Shown here in pieces: positions 12,501 through 23,801 of a stretch of 64,000 bases of DNA. This DNA is from Chenopodium formosanum (taxonomy: Eukaryota; Streptophyta; Magnoliopsida; Caryophyllales; Amaranthaceae), in contig CM044877.1 in the NCBI GenBank assembly GCA_024500155.1, positions 31,433,001-31,497,000 on the forward strand. The letters run 5' to 3'. Within the stretch, counting starts at the first letter, position 1. Every line of letters begins with the position of its first letter. Position numbers and translations under genes: made by a program. The notes under the pieces were generated by a model. It worked only from the letters and a program-made list of their open reading frames with translations. It was not told the origin of the DNA and made no database searches.

Positions 12501-15500
12501 GAAAGCCAACCTCCTAAGTTTATAGATTCTAACTCCAACCAAGGCTTAGGCTCAAATAACCAGTTTCCATAGCTGTGTAGTCAAAAAGGCTGTGATAAGC
12601 AACGGAATTCTGCAATACTATCATTTAAAATTTTAAGCTAGCAGGTAGATACTACGGTGGAAAGCAACCTCATCACAATCACCTCAAGTTGGTAGAGACA
12701 TCTGAAATTTCATAATGCAAATAAATTATGTGTATACAAGGATCTAAAGTTTTACAAACTCTCTCAATCCCTGAATAAAAAATTAAATCACCAACAAAAT
12801 TCTCTAAATAAAAGTATCATTTCTCCACTTTCGTTTTTATTTTTTATTTTCAGCTCAAATTGAACAAAAACAAACCGTTTTTTATTCACTTTTTTCAAAC
12901 AATCTCCACTATCTTATTTTTTCAATTCACCTCAAATCGACTGAACCCGCTTTCTTCTTTTTTTACTCACCTTCCTAATATTGCACGCAAAAGTTATTGC
13001 GCTGATGCGCAAGGCACTAGGGGTAAGCGCGTAACTTGGTCTGAGGAGGCGTTTGTAGTTAGGTGCATGAGATGCATCAAAAGAGCACTCGAGGTGCACA
13101 TGAGGCCCATCTGAAGTTCAGCCAATTTTTTTTAATCGTTCATATAGGGTGCCTCACTTTAAAGAGGTACACCTAGGCGCAGCAAAACCCCTCTCGCTTA
13201 AGCATGCCCTGAGCTTTTTATACATTGGTTAGAGGGAGGACAATGTGTATATGAGGAATTTCAAAAGCAAAAAGATATATTGAGTAAATGGTTAGAAAAC
13301 AAGTTGTCTGGGTTAGTTATTTTATCATAATTAACCATAAGTTTTTAACAAAGTGACCATTAATCATCACTCTTAATTAATGCCATGACCAGTAATTTAA
13401 AAATAAAAATAAAAATAAATAAAAAAAAAAAAAACCCAACTTTTCATGAAGAGGTAAGATGTGCCTATGAAAATATACTAGGCTGCAAAACATATTTCCA
13501 GGTTACGGGGATTGTTAATTGTTATAGGCTTATAGCCTTGTAATTAGTAATCTTGACAGTTGGAAATTAACAAAAAATGCATGGATATATGTGAGAGGAG
13601 ACAGAGAGAGATAGAGAGACTTACATACTCTATTCCACCCAAAGAAGGAAAGAGCCACATGATCATTGCAAGGTCTGCAATAAAGTACCCCACAGATACC
13701 TGTCAAATTTCACATCTGAGTTACCACAAATTACATTATATATTACAAGAAGATGAGTAAATTAAACTAATTTCCATAATCATGCTGACAACAAGCTAAG
13801 AATCCTGTAGCATACGAATTATTATAACCCATATTAATACAGATTCTAGACTGCATTCTTTTTCAACTTCTTAATTTTAAGACAGCAACAGCAACAGCAA
13901 CAACAAAGCCATAGTCCCAAAATAAACTAGGGTCAGCTAACATGAACTGTCATGAGGAATAGTCTGGAAAAAACGGAACAGATATATCAGAGGAAGCACG
14001 GAACAAAGAAAATAAATTAACTATAACTACAAACAACAAGATGGTAAACAAGACTTTAAAAGCAAACACCAACAGTACCTGCCACGGATAGGATGGATAA
14101 CAGGTCAGAAATTGAGAAGTTTAAGAGCACCCCATGGTTGGGTGAGTTAGATAGATTGCATGCCATGCCATGATTCATTCAGCCTAACACAGTAAGCCCT
14201 TTGATTTTAAGTTGTAATTCAAAACTCTGTTACAATTTTTTAGCATCTTTAACATTTTTGAGTAGCATACAAACTGGTAAGCACTCTAACTTCAAAGACA
14301 TAAGGGTACTCCCCATGGTTTGGCAGTTACAACTTTGGTTATCATCAGCCCAATAAAGTGTTGATTTGGAAACTGTACATAGTAAAGGCAACATGTAAGT
14401 AAATCCTTTCCATCCCATCAAACCAAATCCCACACCAAGAAAGAACTCTAGAAGTCTAGATGCATAAGGAAACAACATTGAACCCCCAAAACCAAAAAAT
14501 AACGCAAACAAACCACCAACCCAGCTCTTAAATTCAGATGATCGTGCAAAACTCAGATAAGGAAGAAGTAATTGAAAACAGAGCGCCCATACAAAGCTCC
14601 ACATTGGTGATGAAACTTGGAACTCCAAAATTTTGAAACATTCACAGGGGTAGCCAAAAAATAAAGGAGATTATACAAATTAATATATAAATAAACTTGG
14701 GCTTGACAAGGAAAAAAAATTAAAATCACATGCTTGTTGTATGCATATGTCCTTCTTATTTTTATTTTTTTGGCGCTTCTTGAAATGATAAGTATGGCTA
14801 ATGACAATTCAAAAGAAAAGGTTCCATAAAAACAAAAGTCCATAACTTTCATTTCAAGGTTATTAAACCCAAAATAAAGACTCCACGAATGAATAAAATA
14901 TCTTCAAAAAATGATTAATTCGAGTAAACGGTTCAGTTTTGGGTTCGGTTTATCAATTTAGGGTTATAACAGGTCGGTTTATAACGGGTTGAAACAATTA
15001 GCAAGTTAGTTTGAGTCAATTTTAAAAATTATCGTTAGTTCGGTTTGGCTTTTTTTTATTGAGGTTTCTATTAGGATCGGGTCCTTATCGGGTCACGTTG
15101 TAATCAGTTAAAAAATTTGTAATCAGTTTGGATTGAGCCGGGTGTGTTTGAAAACGGGTTTAGCCAGTTTAAAGCAGGTTTCGGTTCAAAATCGTTCAAG
15201 TCCCAATCGGGTCAAGTTGTAATCGGTTTAGGTCATAATCAGTTTAGGTTAAACCAGATCGACATGAAAATAGGTTTCAATTCTATATAAATTGGGTAAA
15301 ATTGGGTTGGGTCATTATTAGTTCAAGTCATAATCGGTTTGGATTGAGTGGGGTCAATTTGAAAACGGATTTACCCAATTTAAAGTGGGGTTCAGTTCAA
15401 ATCAAATCGGGTTGAAATCGAGTCGGATCATTAACGAGTTGGGTTAATCAGATAATGGTAGGAACGCGTCAGGTTATAATCAAGTTAAGTATTAAATAAG

Positions 15501-17559
15501 TTGGGCTTAATGAGTAGTGGGTTGAAATGGCTCAGATAGGTTACGGAATGTAAATGGCTCGATCATAAAAGGTTGCGAGTTGTAAACGATACGATCTCAA
15601 TCGGCTACTGGTTATGGGTTGAAAATGATTCGCTCTCAATGGGTTACGGCTTGAAAACAATTGGTCCACAGCATGTAACGAGCTATAAACGGCTCGGTCA
15701 CAACGAGTTACGGGTTGGAGCTTTTTAGGTTTATTAGATTTTTGCTGGTTTTAAACGATTTTTTATTTAAAAAGGGTTGGTTACTATCAAGTTCATACAT
15801 AATCGATTCGGGTTGTTTTCAGTTACAGGTTATAACGGTTGGGCTTGATAACGGGTCAGGTCAGTAAACGTTGGAATAAATTTGCTTCAATTTAGTTTCG
15901 GATTGGGAAAATTGGGTCGGGTTAGTTTTCGGTTTTAAATTTTTTTTACAAATTAGTTCAAAACAGTCGAGTTTAACGATTCGGGTTAGAACTGATAGCT
16001 CTACATATGGACTATTATTTAGGGATTGAAGGAGAAGTAGTTAAGGTTTTATACTTTTATACAGACATAATCTTTCCCATCAAGTATCAAGCACAAACAA
16101 GTCTTCAAAAATTCAGATTGGACATGTAAAATGTGAAACCAAAATATAAAGAATACAAGGAAAGTGGAGAGAATAATATAAAGTTTGGAAAACATTGGCA
16201 TAAACAAATCTCAGGAAAGAAAAATTTCAGCTTCTGCATTTTTCTCCATTCCCACTAGATATACAAACAGTTGAGCAGCCATAATCAGAAGGTAAACAAG
16301 CAATTGAATTATTGTACTCGGTACAATTCTACAATCTGCATGGCATATAAAGAAAAGTTGGATGAAAAGAGTGAGCAACCTCCAAAGCTCCTCAGCCCAA
16401 CGCCCTAGACATAAGTTGATACTACACCAAGTCACTAAATGTCCAAAAATAAGACCCTATCTCTTCAAACATCAAAATTCAAATGTCAGCACAGACAACA
16501 CACAGTTTTCTCAATCCCTGAATCATGTCAAAATGAATATCTTATCAGCACTAATTGTATATCATCATATGATCTCTGAGGCTTCTTTTCTGACAAATAA
16601 ATTCTAGGGTCAAATTAAAGGAGTATAGTATTTGCAGCACAGAACAAATGACAACAGCTTTACATTTAAAATACCAATAGAAATTCTTCCAATAACAACC
16701 TAAGCAAAAACTTACATTCAGGGCAACTAACAAGTGATGTTTGTGTTGTGTAGAAACTTAGAAAGAACATAATAAGGAAACCATGGGTAAAACATAAACA
16801 CTTACTCCTAGGGTAAAAGTTGAAAGTGTTGAGCTACGGAAAGTAACATAACCGTTGGTCTGGTAGTCAGCATATAGGTCTGACCAGTAAACAAAATATA
16901 ACGACATTGCTGCAATGAAAAGGGCATGAACCGTCGAGATACCACTGCAAATTATTCAATACAAAATAAGACAGATTGCAACAAAAAAATCAGAAAACAA
17001 AGGGTTCAATGAGAAGTTGGGGACCAACCGATTGTTCCATTCGATCCTTTGTACTTTGTTAAGACCAGCATAACTCTTGAAGTACAGGGCACTAAACAAC
17101 TGGGTAAGATTATAGATCTACAAACACAAAGTATCAACACACACCATGATCAAATTCAAACATTCAGCATAAATAGAAATTTCAAAAAATTACTTCAAAT
17201 TCTGCTGCATTGCAAGATTACAACCTACCCAACAAACTTGAATATGAAATAAGCAAGTAAAAGCATTAATCATTTACTTAATATTAATAATCCGGATCAA
17301 CCTGTTATTTTCTCATACATTCCTAGACTAATACCATTTCAGTATATATATTCATATCTTAATCTAAAGCCGAGCATATCATACCCTGAAAACGGAAGGG
17401 GGAAGTAAAATCTGAACATACCACTTTGCAGGCTAAAATGCCTGCAATAATTGAAGTGTAGGGAATTATAGGATCAGACAACAGATGATTCTTGACCAGA
17501 TTTTCAGCCTGATTTTGGTAAGACTTGATAGCCATAACAGTCTGCTTTGAAACTGCCAT
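3567..17559 (-). CDS. TLC (TRAM-LAG1-CLN8) domain membrane protein, 8 coding exons
   Basis: Exons on the minus strand: 17559-17422, 17117-17029, 16944-16806, 13699-13625, 6643-6522, 6407-6332, 5546-5487, 3695-3567 (TGA). All introns are GT..AG, phases agree, and the sum is 828 nt (275 aa). The spliced protein reads MAVSKQTVMAIKSYQNQ... near the start, then NKVQRIEWNNRGISTVHALF, VSVGYFIADLAMI, the paired histidines HH at residues 150-151, SGEGQLYTFMVLISEVTTPE, and ends GLKKTLAKRQ. This pattern is that of plant multi-pass ER/endomembrane TLC proteins of the At1g31300/TLCD4 kind, thought to sense or handle lipids; the biochemical role is inferred from family only. Translation may instead start at the second Met (17535), which fits better where relatives usually begin. 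Introns 3, 4 and 6 are expanded by transposons, but no exon is broken. Confidence 0.93.
5787..6283. mobile_element. hAT-type MITE with 8-bp TSD, in intron 6 of the TLC gene
   Basis: The element begins TAGGGATGGCAA and ends TTGCCATCCCTA. It is flanked by perfect 8-bp duplications GAAATGAA at 5779-5786 and 6284-6291, as expected of hAT transposition. The interior is made of many GTCGGA/TCCGAC words on both strands, so it is strongly self-complementary. No transposase is present: it is a non-autonomous element of 497 bp. Confidence 0.92.
6453..6501. repeat. 49-nt poly(A) homopolymer inside a ~114-nt intron
   Basis: A run of 49 A (49 T on the transcribed sense) occupies almost half of TLC intron 5 (6521-6408). 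It lies between the donor GTAAGC and the acceptor ATGAAG, so it may act as an oversized polypyrimidine tract. The exact length is subject to sequencing error. Confidence 0.85.
7011..10223 (+). CDS. RTE LINE polyprotein: AP endonuclease and reverse transcriptase
   Basis: An uninterrupted ORF of 1,070 codons. Residues ~8-102 are two copies of a 47-residue repeat. An AP-like endonuclease follows at ~115-345: GSWNVGSLTGK near 117, CLQETRW with the metal-binding Glu, GGDLNGHVG near 260, and TQIDFLL near 323. Reverse transcriptase spans ~590-860 with KAVGPDGVP, NYRGIKLMS, the FIDLEKAYDKVPR block, QGSALSPFLF and the catalytic FADD at ~813. The tail carries the LRWFGH and RGRGRPKMTW motifs common in plant RTE proteins. 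It nicks genomic target DNA and primes reverse transcription of its own RNA. The start at 7011 is the first in-frame ATG after the short leader; a start after the repeat region is possible. All catalytic motifs are present, so it may be active. It lies antisense to the host TLC gene. Confidence 0.95.
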   Translation: MSQTDIFVGAFPTQRRAALPRPGCSDKYARVARSSPRSDAPHCPSVVSNEQGRAIGAFPTERRAALPRPGCSDKYVRVARSSPRSDAPYCPIVVSNNQGLGVGIRRERGRKEFSLRIGSWNVGSLTGKSAELVEVMKRRRVNIMCLQETRWTGEGARGLVLGYKVWYVGQETSHRTRNGGARNGVGVVLDERLATEVIEVYRKNDRLIRLKLLCGKEIVNVISAYAPQVGLDAEEKRQFWEDLDEVVQGVHHSEKLYIGGDLNGHVGASRDGYESVHGGFGYGQRDAGGEAIMDFAQSYDLILANTWFKKRDSHLITFRNGANATQIDFLLTRSIDRQSCINCKVIPGESVVTQHRLLVMTIRLKEKAKKKVRQEEPRIRWWTLRDAKAKVFTEKVIEEADWDGEVDPDMTWLRMKNCFLRVAKEVLGEVRGRTSVQRDTSWWNEEVKAVIKQKRECYQALGKCRSDETFAAYKEAKSKAKAAVRQAKEKAYQEVYEKLDSKEGERIIYKMAKRRQEARKDIGMVKCVKDKYQMVLVQEEDIKDRWKGYFDELFNGSNGVVIGDTSMSDEEINMEYVRRIRRVEVEIALRKMKPKKAVGPDGVPIEVWRCLGKIGIDWLTNLFNKIWTATRIPQDWRKSTLVPVYKNKGDAQDCSNYRGIKLMSHTMKLWERVIEQRLRACTSISDNQFGFMPGRSTMEAIHLIRQMMEFYRVKKKDLHMVFIDLEKAYDKVPREILWWAMLKKGIPRRYVDLVKDMYRDVSTNVRTCGGLTKDFPITIGLHQGSALSPFLFATVLDELTRPIQDEVPWCMLFADDIVLVDETKDGVNVKLEQWRQRLESRGFKLSRSKTEYLVCRFGTQRGTSNEVVSLDGKDLTMSECFKYLGSIIQKNGDIDQDVTHRIKSGWLKWRAATGVLCDRSIPLKLKGKFYRTAIRPVLLYGTECWASKKEHIKKMEVTEMRMLRWMCGNTLRDRIRNEVIRKKVGVAGIVDKLRENRLRWFGHVRRRPEGAPVRRVEEWDHGGIKRGRGRPKMTWLEGVRKDMKCMDLREDEVLDRKGWRRKIYVDDYTE
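7035..7316 (+). repeat. Two in-frame 141-bp tandem repeats at the LINE 5' end
   Basis: Units 7035-7175 and 7176-7316 start GGGGCGTTCCCTACT and are about 90% identical. Being 47 codons long, they keep the frame (GAFPTxRRAALPRPGCSDKY). They are GC-rich, contain CpG-rich GCGACGCGC words, and sit directly behind the LINE start, which recalls 5' promoter monomers of other LINEs. A promoter role is inference. Confidence 0.85.
10301..11120. other. GC-rich cargo of the MULE with short tandem repeats
   Basis: Between the subterminal repeats lies GC-rich DNA unlike the AT-rich flanks. Direct repeats based on AATCGGTCCCGAAAACACAC occur at about 10670-10770, followed by a run of TGGTTGGGCTGGG repeats at 10840-10920. 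Several frames are open on both strands, but they have low complexity (Pro/Thr/His or Gly/Trp rich) and no recognisable domain. It could be a decayed captured gene fragment or simple-sequence expansion. Confidence 0.45.
11220..13624. other. TLC intron 4 sequence, no gene seen
   Basis: AT-rich intronic DNA. Around 13000-13200 there is a patch of GCGC/AGGCGCA words (GATGCGCAAGGCACTAGG) of the kind found in degenerate plant repeats. No ORF with support was found. Confidence 0.4.
13878..13990 (-). mobile_element. 5'-truncated RTE LINE 3' end
   Basis: The minus-strand sequence TTCATGTTAGCTGACCC followed by TTTTGGGACTATGGCTTTG and a TTG/CTG-repeat tail closely parallels the 3' end of the full-length LINE at 10230-10287 (TTCATGTTAGCCGACCCC, TTTTGGGATTAAGGCTTTG, then its tail). 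It is therefore a dead, short 3' copy of a related RTE element in TLC intron 3. Confidence 0.65.
14230..14628 (-). pseudogene. Unrecognised hydrophobic ORF in TLC intron 3
   Basis: A 132-codon minus-strand frame rich in Phe, Leu and Gly (SFVWALCFQLLLPYLSFARS, GGLFALFFGFGGSML), with several possible membrane segments in its first 90 residues. It lies inside intron 3 on the same strand as the TLC gene, but no splice sites joining it to that gene were seen. The family was not recognised. It may be a captured fragment of a membrane-protein gene or chance. Confidence 0.3.
14920..16005. repeat. ~1.1 kb degenerate G/T-rich tandem repeat (GGGTT / CGGTT words)
   Basis: Variants of GGGTT, CGGTT, AACGGGTT and GTCGGGTTA recur every 10-20 bases across the block, with no coding capacity. 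Similar word usage occurs in the cores of plant hAT-type MITEs and in the patch at 44940-45020. Clear ends or a TSD could not be identified. It lies in TLC intron 3. Confidence 0.6.
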
Positions 17560-17830
17560 TTACCAAATGATGAAACTCCCTCAAATCGACCAAAAAAAAA
17601 TACCACTTTAGATTTCTGCCATTAAACTGAGCTTCCTGGAAAAATTATAAGAGCAAAACAATAAAGTCACATTTTCAAAATAAAGTCATTAAAACGCAAT
17701 TGAATAATGCCCATTAATTCATTTGTATTGAACAATTGAAAATCAGACTAAAACAAGAAGAGGGTAGTTTACCTTGAAGCAGATCTGAATATTGTTGAAG
17801 AAGAAATTTTACTGCCTAATAAAGTGTTTT
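17560..17830 (-). promoter_or_regulatory. 5' UTR of the TLC gene with a leader intron and a short uORF
   Basis: On the minus strand a donor CTTCAAG/GTAAAC at 17773/17772 and an acceptor TTTTTCCAG/GAAGCTC at 17636/17635 define a likely leader intron. Between the acceptor and the main start lies a tiny upstream ORF at 17622-17608 (ATG GCA GAA ATC TAA), which could modulate translation. Transcription start is not resolved; it should lie near or beyond 17825. Confidence 0.55.
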
Positions 17831-18500
17831 TTAATTTTTTTAGGGGAATATTTCGAACTTGTTAGATTTATTAAATGCGAATCTACTAATTGAGGGAAAT
17901 TATGTAGATTTTTTTTTTAGTGACTCGGGCGATGCCCAGGTTTGTTACTCCTCCTCCTCCTTTTTTTTTTTTTTTTTTTTTTTTGTATGGAAGATAGTGG
18001 ATATCACTTATAATGTTTTTTTTTTTTTTAATGTTGGTTTGATACATTTTCGCAACTGAAAAATATTTAAACTTTGATAGGAAAACTTTCGATAATTAAA
18101 TCACATTTAATATATACCGGTTAAAAATTAAGTGGGTCAAAGCTATGTAAAAAAATTATAATTATTGTAATTATTCATCAGTCTAAGTTTGCTCAAAATA
18201 AACTCAATCGGCTACAAAACTTAATTTGGGTGATGAAATTTTTTTTTTTTTTTTGTAACTGATTTAATTAATTATTTTACAATCAATACTATAATATAAT
18301 TAATTAATTTATCATATAATTTATTGTACACATATTTAACATGTGCATGTAATCGTTTATGTGGCAATTTGATTGATCACGTGGCTAAATAAGAAAAAGA
18401 AAGTGACATATGACGATATGACACTCCTTGCCTTTGAGTTTTAGAAAGCACCTAGACCAATCAAAGGAAGAAGTACGATTGGAAATTTAGGTGCATATGA
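17831..18500. other. Intergenic AT-rich stretch
   Basis: Contains T-homopolymers (17960-17983, 18018-18029, 18240-18255) and no ORF of interest. It separates the divergent TLC gene and the transposon-associated gene, so promoter elements of both may lie here, though none stands out. Confidence 0.35.
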
Positions 18501-18619
18501 AATTTTAGGAGGGATTTTAAAGGGAGGAATGTTAGGCATTTCTAAATGCCTAATTGGGGGCAAGAAGGTAATTTCGCGCGGTATTTTTTACTTCCAGCTG
18601 GGTTCCCGTTATACAATTG

Positions 18620-21600
18620 TCTGACACCGTTATGCTTTTTGCTTGTATTTTTGTTGTATTTCTTTTCGTATGTATGCACTAATCTTGTATGATACTTCTA
18701 GCTTTGTTCCTTTGTTTTCCTGAATTCGAATTAAAATTGCTCCCTCTCTCTCATTCTCTCTCTCTCCTTTGAGGTCGAATTTCTTCTTCTTTCTTTGACT
18801 GCTCACCGTCCTCCTTCTCACCGACTTCGTTCTTCTTAAATTAAACATCGTTCTCCCATTTTCGTTGTGGTGGGACTTGGAGCTGAAGAAATGTACCTGT
18901 AGGGCAGCTCAAACCTTCGAACAAGTAAGTGTGATGCTGAAAACGTAATTGGTAGAACCCTAAGTTGACTTTTTGTTATGATTTTGATGAAATAGATTAT
19001 GGGTTGTTTCCTTCTAATGATGGTTTTTTTTATTGTTCGTAATTTGTGTTGTTTCCTTATTTTACTCGTCATGAATTGTTTGTAGTTTGTGTTTTTCTTC
19101 AATTTGCTCCTTATCAATTGAATGTAGTTTTTTTTTTGTGCCCCCTATTTACTCCCTTTCACTGTGCAACGATTAATTGTGTATTTGATTTTTGTCATTG
19201 TAGGCGTTGCTCGAAGTGCGCCTACGTTTAAAGCATGTGGTGACTCATAGGAAGTGGGAATTGACATTACGATTAGGGACAACGATTAGGGACAAATAAA
19301 GTAGGGAGCCGCCAACAAGTTTTTTAAGGAACTTGTAAACCGTTCACGGATCATAAAAAGGCAACCACGAATAAGGGACAACGATAGGCAACAACGATTG
19401 ACCCGTGAAGGTTACACCTCATTCATAATCCATGAGATTACTAACTCCATATGGTTCGGAACCACGAAAGGAGGATCGGGGATGATGGTACGAAGTGAGT
19501 CATGGAGTCACATTCGCTCGTATTGGTCTCTACTCGATTCTTATATTGAAAAGCATTTATGTGATCTCAAAGGCATACAAACAATAATTCAATTCGCCCC
19601 AAACCATTATTTAACTAAATTGGTTGAATATTAATGCACACATAATTCTAAAAATTTGGTGATCACTTCAATTAATAATAAGATTAAAAGGATCCTAAAC
19701 CGGTTGTCCAAATTATCTTATTAGGCGTGATTTTCAATTACATATTCCTTTTAACATGCAATATGGTGATCATAATGAAAATAACAATAGAATCAACATT
19801 AATATTAAAAATCAATTTAATCACAATCCCAACAACGTAAAATTGTTAGAAAAATAATAATAATAATAAAAGAGCATGATCCTTACTTTGAATCTGTTTG
19901 CTTGCAACTACAAAAAAATAAACGAGTTAGTAACTTCAAGGAAATAATAAAACAATAACTAAATTAAATTAAATAAACTAAGGTTGATTTTGGGGCCAAA
20001 CCCTCAAACGATTCTACCTTTCACGTCTTGGCTTAAGGACAGAACCTCGAGTAAAATATGGACTCCTTTGAGTGCTTGAAGAGGGAATTTCGAAGTGAAA
20101 AGGGTAGGCTAGTGTTTAGGTTAAGAGCATAGAAGAGAGAAAATAAGAATAATTAAAATTCTGCTTGCCCCGTACATCAGAAATGAGGGGGTATTTATAG
20201 GGAAATGTGCTGAGGGAGCACACGGAACCCTAAAATGATAAAAACCCTAAAAAAGTATCCCGTGACACGGTCAGACTGTACTGTGACACGGTTAGACTGT
20301 ACCGTCAGACGGTACACATTCCCGTGACACGGTCAGTTTTGGAGTGACGCGGGAAATTTTCAGAAAACGGAACAGAAAACGCGTTAAGGGTTTACGCGGA
20401 AAGGACACGGAACATCCCGTGTCACGGCAGATCTCCCGTGTCACGGGAAGTCCCACCGTCAAACGGGAAGGGTTCCCGTGACGCGGTCAGGCTGTACCGT
20501 GACACGGTCAGTTCCAGTCCATTTTTTAGTCTAAATTCATTTTTAACCCTAATTTCTTTCGGCTTTTTAAGTGCCGATTGATAATTTCGGGCTTTTTTCT
20601 GACTTTTATTATTCGGACTAAAATAATAAAATAAAATAAAATATTTAGGCCAAAAATAGATAATAAAATAATAAAATAAAAAGGTTTGGGCTTAAAATTA
20701 ATTAACGAGCTTGGGCTAAAATTAAAACTATGCTTTTACCAAACACCAAGACTGATCCATAGACCTTTCAAAAATAAGAATTTAATAAAATACGATTTTT
20801 TAAGCACTCTCGGGATTAAATACTAAACCCGACCAACAGTGGCGGTGAAAGGTTATTTATCATCGGGTTTGGTTTTGGGGAGACATTTTTAGGTGTCTAC
20901 AGTCATTCAATTGGAAGAGTGTAAATATAGGGTTTTACTGTTTAGAGTAAGGGACTGAATTGTCAGTGAATTTAGTGATTTCCAGAAATCGATTGGATTG
21001 TGAGCGTGAATCGCAGAGTGGTGTTGGTTGTTATGTAATGGAGTAAGCATGTAACAGTTTGCCTATATGTTACGATTGGGGATGTAGTTCAAATTATTAG
21101 GATTTGGTAAATATTGTTGAAAGTTTTGCTGGTTTTAATGGTTTTGAGAATTTTTATTGCTACTTTGTTGAAATTATAGGTGAGAAGTAAATTATGAAGA
21201 AAAAGTCTCTGGTTCGGAATTTAGGTTGGCAAAAGGGGGTAAGTTTTGTGTAAGGTTTGTGTTGTGTTTAATTAACCTTGCAAATTGTTGATATGAAATT
21301 TTGTTTGGTATTGGTATTGGGTCACTTTAAAGTCTTGTAAAGGACCCGTAAAGGGGCAAGGGTCTTCCAAAATACCTAAGGGGCAAGGGTCTTTTAAAGT
21401 AGTTGCCCCTAACAACAAATCAAAAGCTAAGAAAATGAATTCCAATTAAACTGATAGTGATGCAGAGGATGAAGATTACCATGCCTCAAGTAATTCCCAA
21501 TCTATTGATATTGATGAGGATGGTGAAGAAGAATAATCAAGCTCTAAAGTGTTGAAGGGATTGTTGGTTCATTTCTTACAGAGAGACAGTAAGAAGAGGA

Positions 21601-23801
21601 AGTCAAAACATAATGATATAGGTTTAATGAAAATGCATAAGGTATTATTCTGGTTGATTCCCTCTATTTTGTGTAATGGTGATATGTGTAACTAGTAAAT
21701 GATATGATTCATATATTTGTCAATAAATTGATAGTCCGATTGTTTTGTTGATGGTAGGAGTCTGGGAGAAGTGAAGGACATAGATTGTGTGCTAGGGGTA
21801 AGGTGATTAGGACACACCTTGAGAATATTGGCAAGGTATGATCTTATATTGAGTGTGTGATCTGTTAAAGATACACATTTCATTTAGCATTTAGGTGTGT
21901 TGATTTTTTATGATTTCATTTCGTAATTGTGTTGTGTGATGTGTGTTGTTTTGGTAAATCTCTAGCAGCCGAATATTGTTTGTAGAAAGGAGTCATTTTG
22001 TGTTGCAGTGTAGAAGTTTGATGAAGACCGGCGATAATTAGTTAAAAGGATGGGTTTTGAAGGGTTGTTGAGTTTAGATATGAAGAATATTCCACGGTAA
22101 TTTTGCTATTGGTTGATGACTAGGGTAGGAGTTGATGGAACTGTTGTTTTTGGTGATGGAGGAGTGTTGCCTTTGGGTGCAAAACAAGTTTGGTATATAC
22201 TTGGTATTCCTATGGGAGCAAATCATGTGCCCACAAATGTTAATATGGAGTGTGAGGAGGAGTTGCAGAAGGTTAAAAGGATCATTGACATGTATGGTGC
22301 TGGGTCTAAGAAGGACACCATATCATTGGCTGCAGCTTCAAAAGTAATGTGTCTACTTGATAGTTCTTGTGAAATATTTCCTTAGGGTGGTGATGAGCAG
22401 GATGAAGAGGATTTCATGACTGCTTTCATGATAGTTGTGCTTGGAAAACTAATATGCACAACAACAAATAGCTCAAACATGGCCAGGTCTCTAGTACCTG
22501 ATGTGACAGTTGCCTTAAGAGCAATTGATTATGATTGGTGTTCTTTTACTTTGACATGGTTGTGTGATACCGCTGCTCGATTTCAGAAGAAGTTTTTAAA
22601 GGATGGTTTTAGGTCTGGTTGTGGTGGGTGTCCTCTATTCCTTCTGGTAAGTGGAGTGATTAAATTGTTTATGATCTTTGTGGTTGGTGATGCTCAATTT
22701 TTTTATGAACTTTGTGGTTGGTGTTGCTTAAATTGACTGATTGCATAAATTGACTTATTTGGTTGGTGATGTTCAGATTTTCTACCTTGATCACATACAA
22801 CGCGTCCCAGTGTGGTGGGGGGTGTATCCTAGGATCAAGGTTTGGACAACGGAAGAAATTCGCGCAGCTGCTGCTGAGGATCAAATGTCAAGGGATAATT
22901 ATGGAAAGTTGATGGTAAGGCATGGTATAGTTAACTAGTGATTTGGTAAATTTTGATTTTGACTTTATTGTTAATGAATGGAAATTTTGTGCAGCCCATA
23001 GACATTGCTTAAAATGGGGAGCAGCATCCCAAGATTCCAAGGGAAGATGAAGTCCATGATCAAGATGTCGTTGTCGACAAGGTACAATTAATATGTCCAA
23101 AATTATAGTTAAAATGTGGTTAAAAATATTTATGAAACTTGGGAATAATGTAAGGTCTAGTCCAAAAATTATGTGTTGTAGGTTTTGGCATGTCTCGCTC
23201 CTAGACGTGTTACCCTTGTTGAGGGTATTGTTGGGAAAGCCCTGGGAGTTTTTGGTGGTGGCGGCGGCGGCGGTGGTGGTAGTGGTGGGTCCTATGTGAG
23301 TGATGGTGTTGTTGGTAACAGAAACAATGAGACGAACACCGGAACAAATGGGAGCCTTAGTAAGGGCGTAACGAAGGATGTTATAAGAGATGATAATAAA
23401 AAAAAACGATGAAGAGGACAATGGTCCAAAGTCGAAAGTAATAGATGTTGTTGAGCGCACGCGTCAATCTGCTTTTGACAAACGGTTGGTGGCTTTTGTC
23501 AGGGCTTGGAAGGACCACAAGGATGAAAATTAGTAAGAAACTTTAACCTCAAACATTGATCGTTGTAAGTAATTTAGAATTGTTTGTCTTAATGGTGAAT
23601 TGGGTGTTTTTTTGCAGCTCGGGACCGTCATTGATTGAGTGCGAAGGTATGGGTGCTACTCAAAGAGATTGTTATCGGCTAGTCGGAGGGAGAGTGCGGC
23701 TTGGCGATCAATATGTCTGCATGGCCTCTGTGCTTTACACAAAGGAATGGAGTGAAATAGAATTCCGTTTGCCTGGCAAACGCATTCTGTTGGACCCTAC
23801 T
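18620..23801 (+). pseudogene. Decayed multi-exon transposon-associated plant gene, interrupted twice
   Basis: A CT-rich leader (18740-18770) and a donor at about 18925 are followed, after a solo LTR, by exon-like pieces with GT..AG borders: about 21194-21235, 21757-21838, 21969-22384, 22385-22647, 22776-22913, 22997-23082 and 23182-23412, then one up to 23801. Readable segments include RMGFEGLLSLDMKNIPR, FCYWLMTRVGVDGTVVFGDG, GAKQVWYILGIPMG, QIFYLDHIQRVPVWWG and LGDQYVCMASVLYTKEWSE. Such proteins accompany MULE/Ulp1-type transposons in Caryophyllales genomes; the family is known to me only by resemblance. Several in-frame stops occur (TAG or TAA before KFDED, LVKR and FCYW). The final exon is cut mid-codon by element A. 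It is probably non-functional. Confidence 0.6.
19199..20901 (-). mobile_element. Solo LTR (family D, Tat/Ogre-like) with perfect 5-bp TSD
   Basis: The LTR runs from TGTAGGCGTTGC to GGTGTCTACA and is flanked by identical GTCAT duplications (19194-19198 and 20902-20906), with no interior: the product of LTR-LTR recombination. It is related to the LTRs of elements B and F (TGTAG...TCTACA ends, shared block around 19400-19640). A minus-strand TATA box (CTATAAATAC, 20190-20200) fixes its transcription as minus. Upstream of that lies an array of CCGTGACACGG-type palindromes (20259-20512). It sits in an intron of the decayed gene at 18620-23801. Confidence 0.95.

Noticed and set aside
16211..16435. 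Hydrophobic 74-codon minus ORF in TLC intron 3
   Set aside because: No splice borders or family resemblance; it falls between two well-defined TLC exons.
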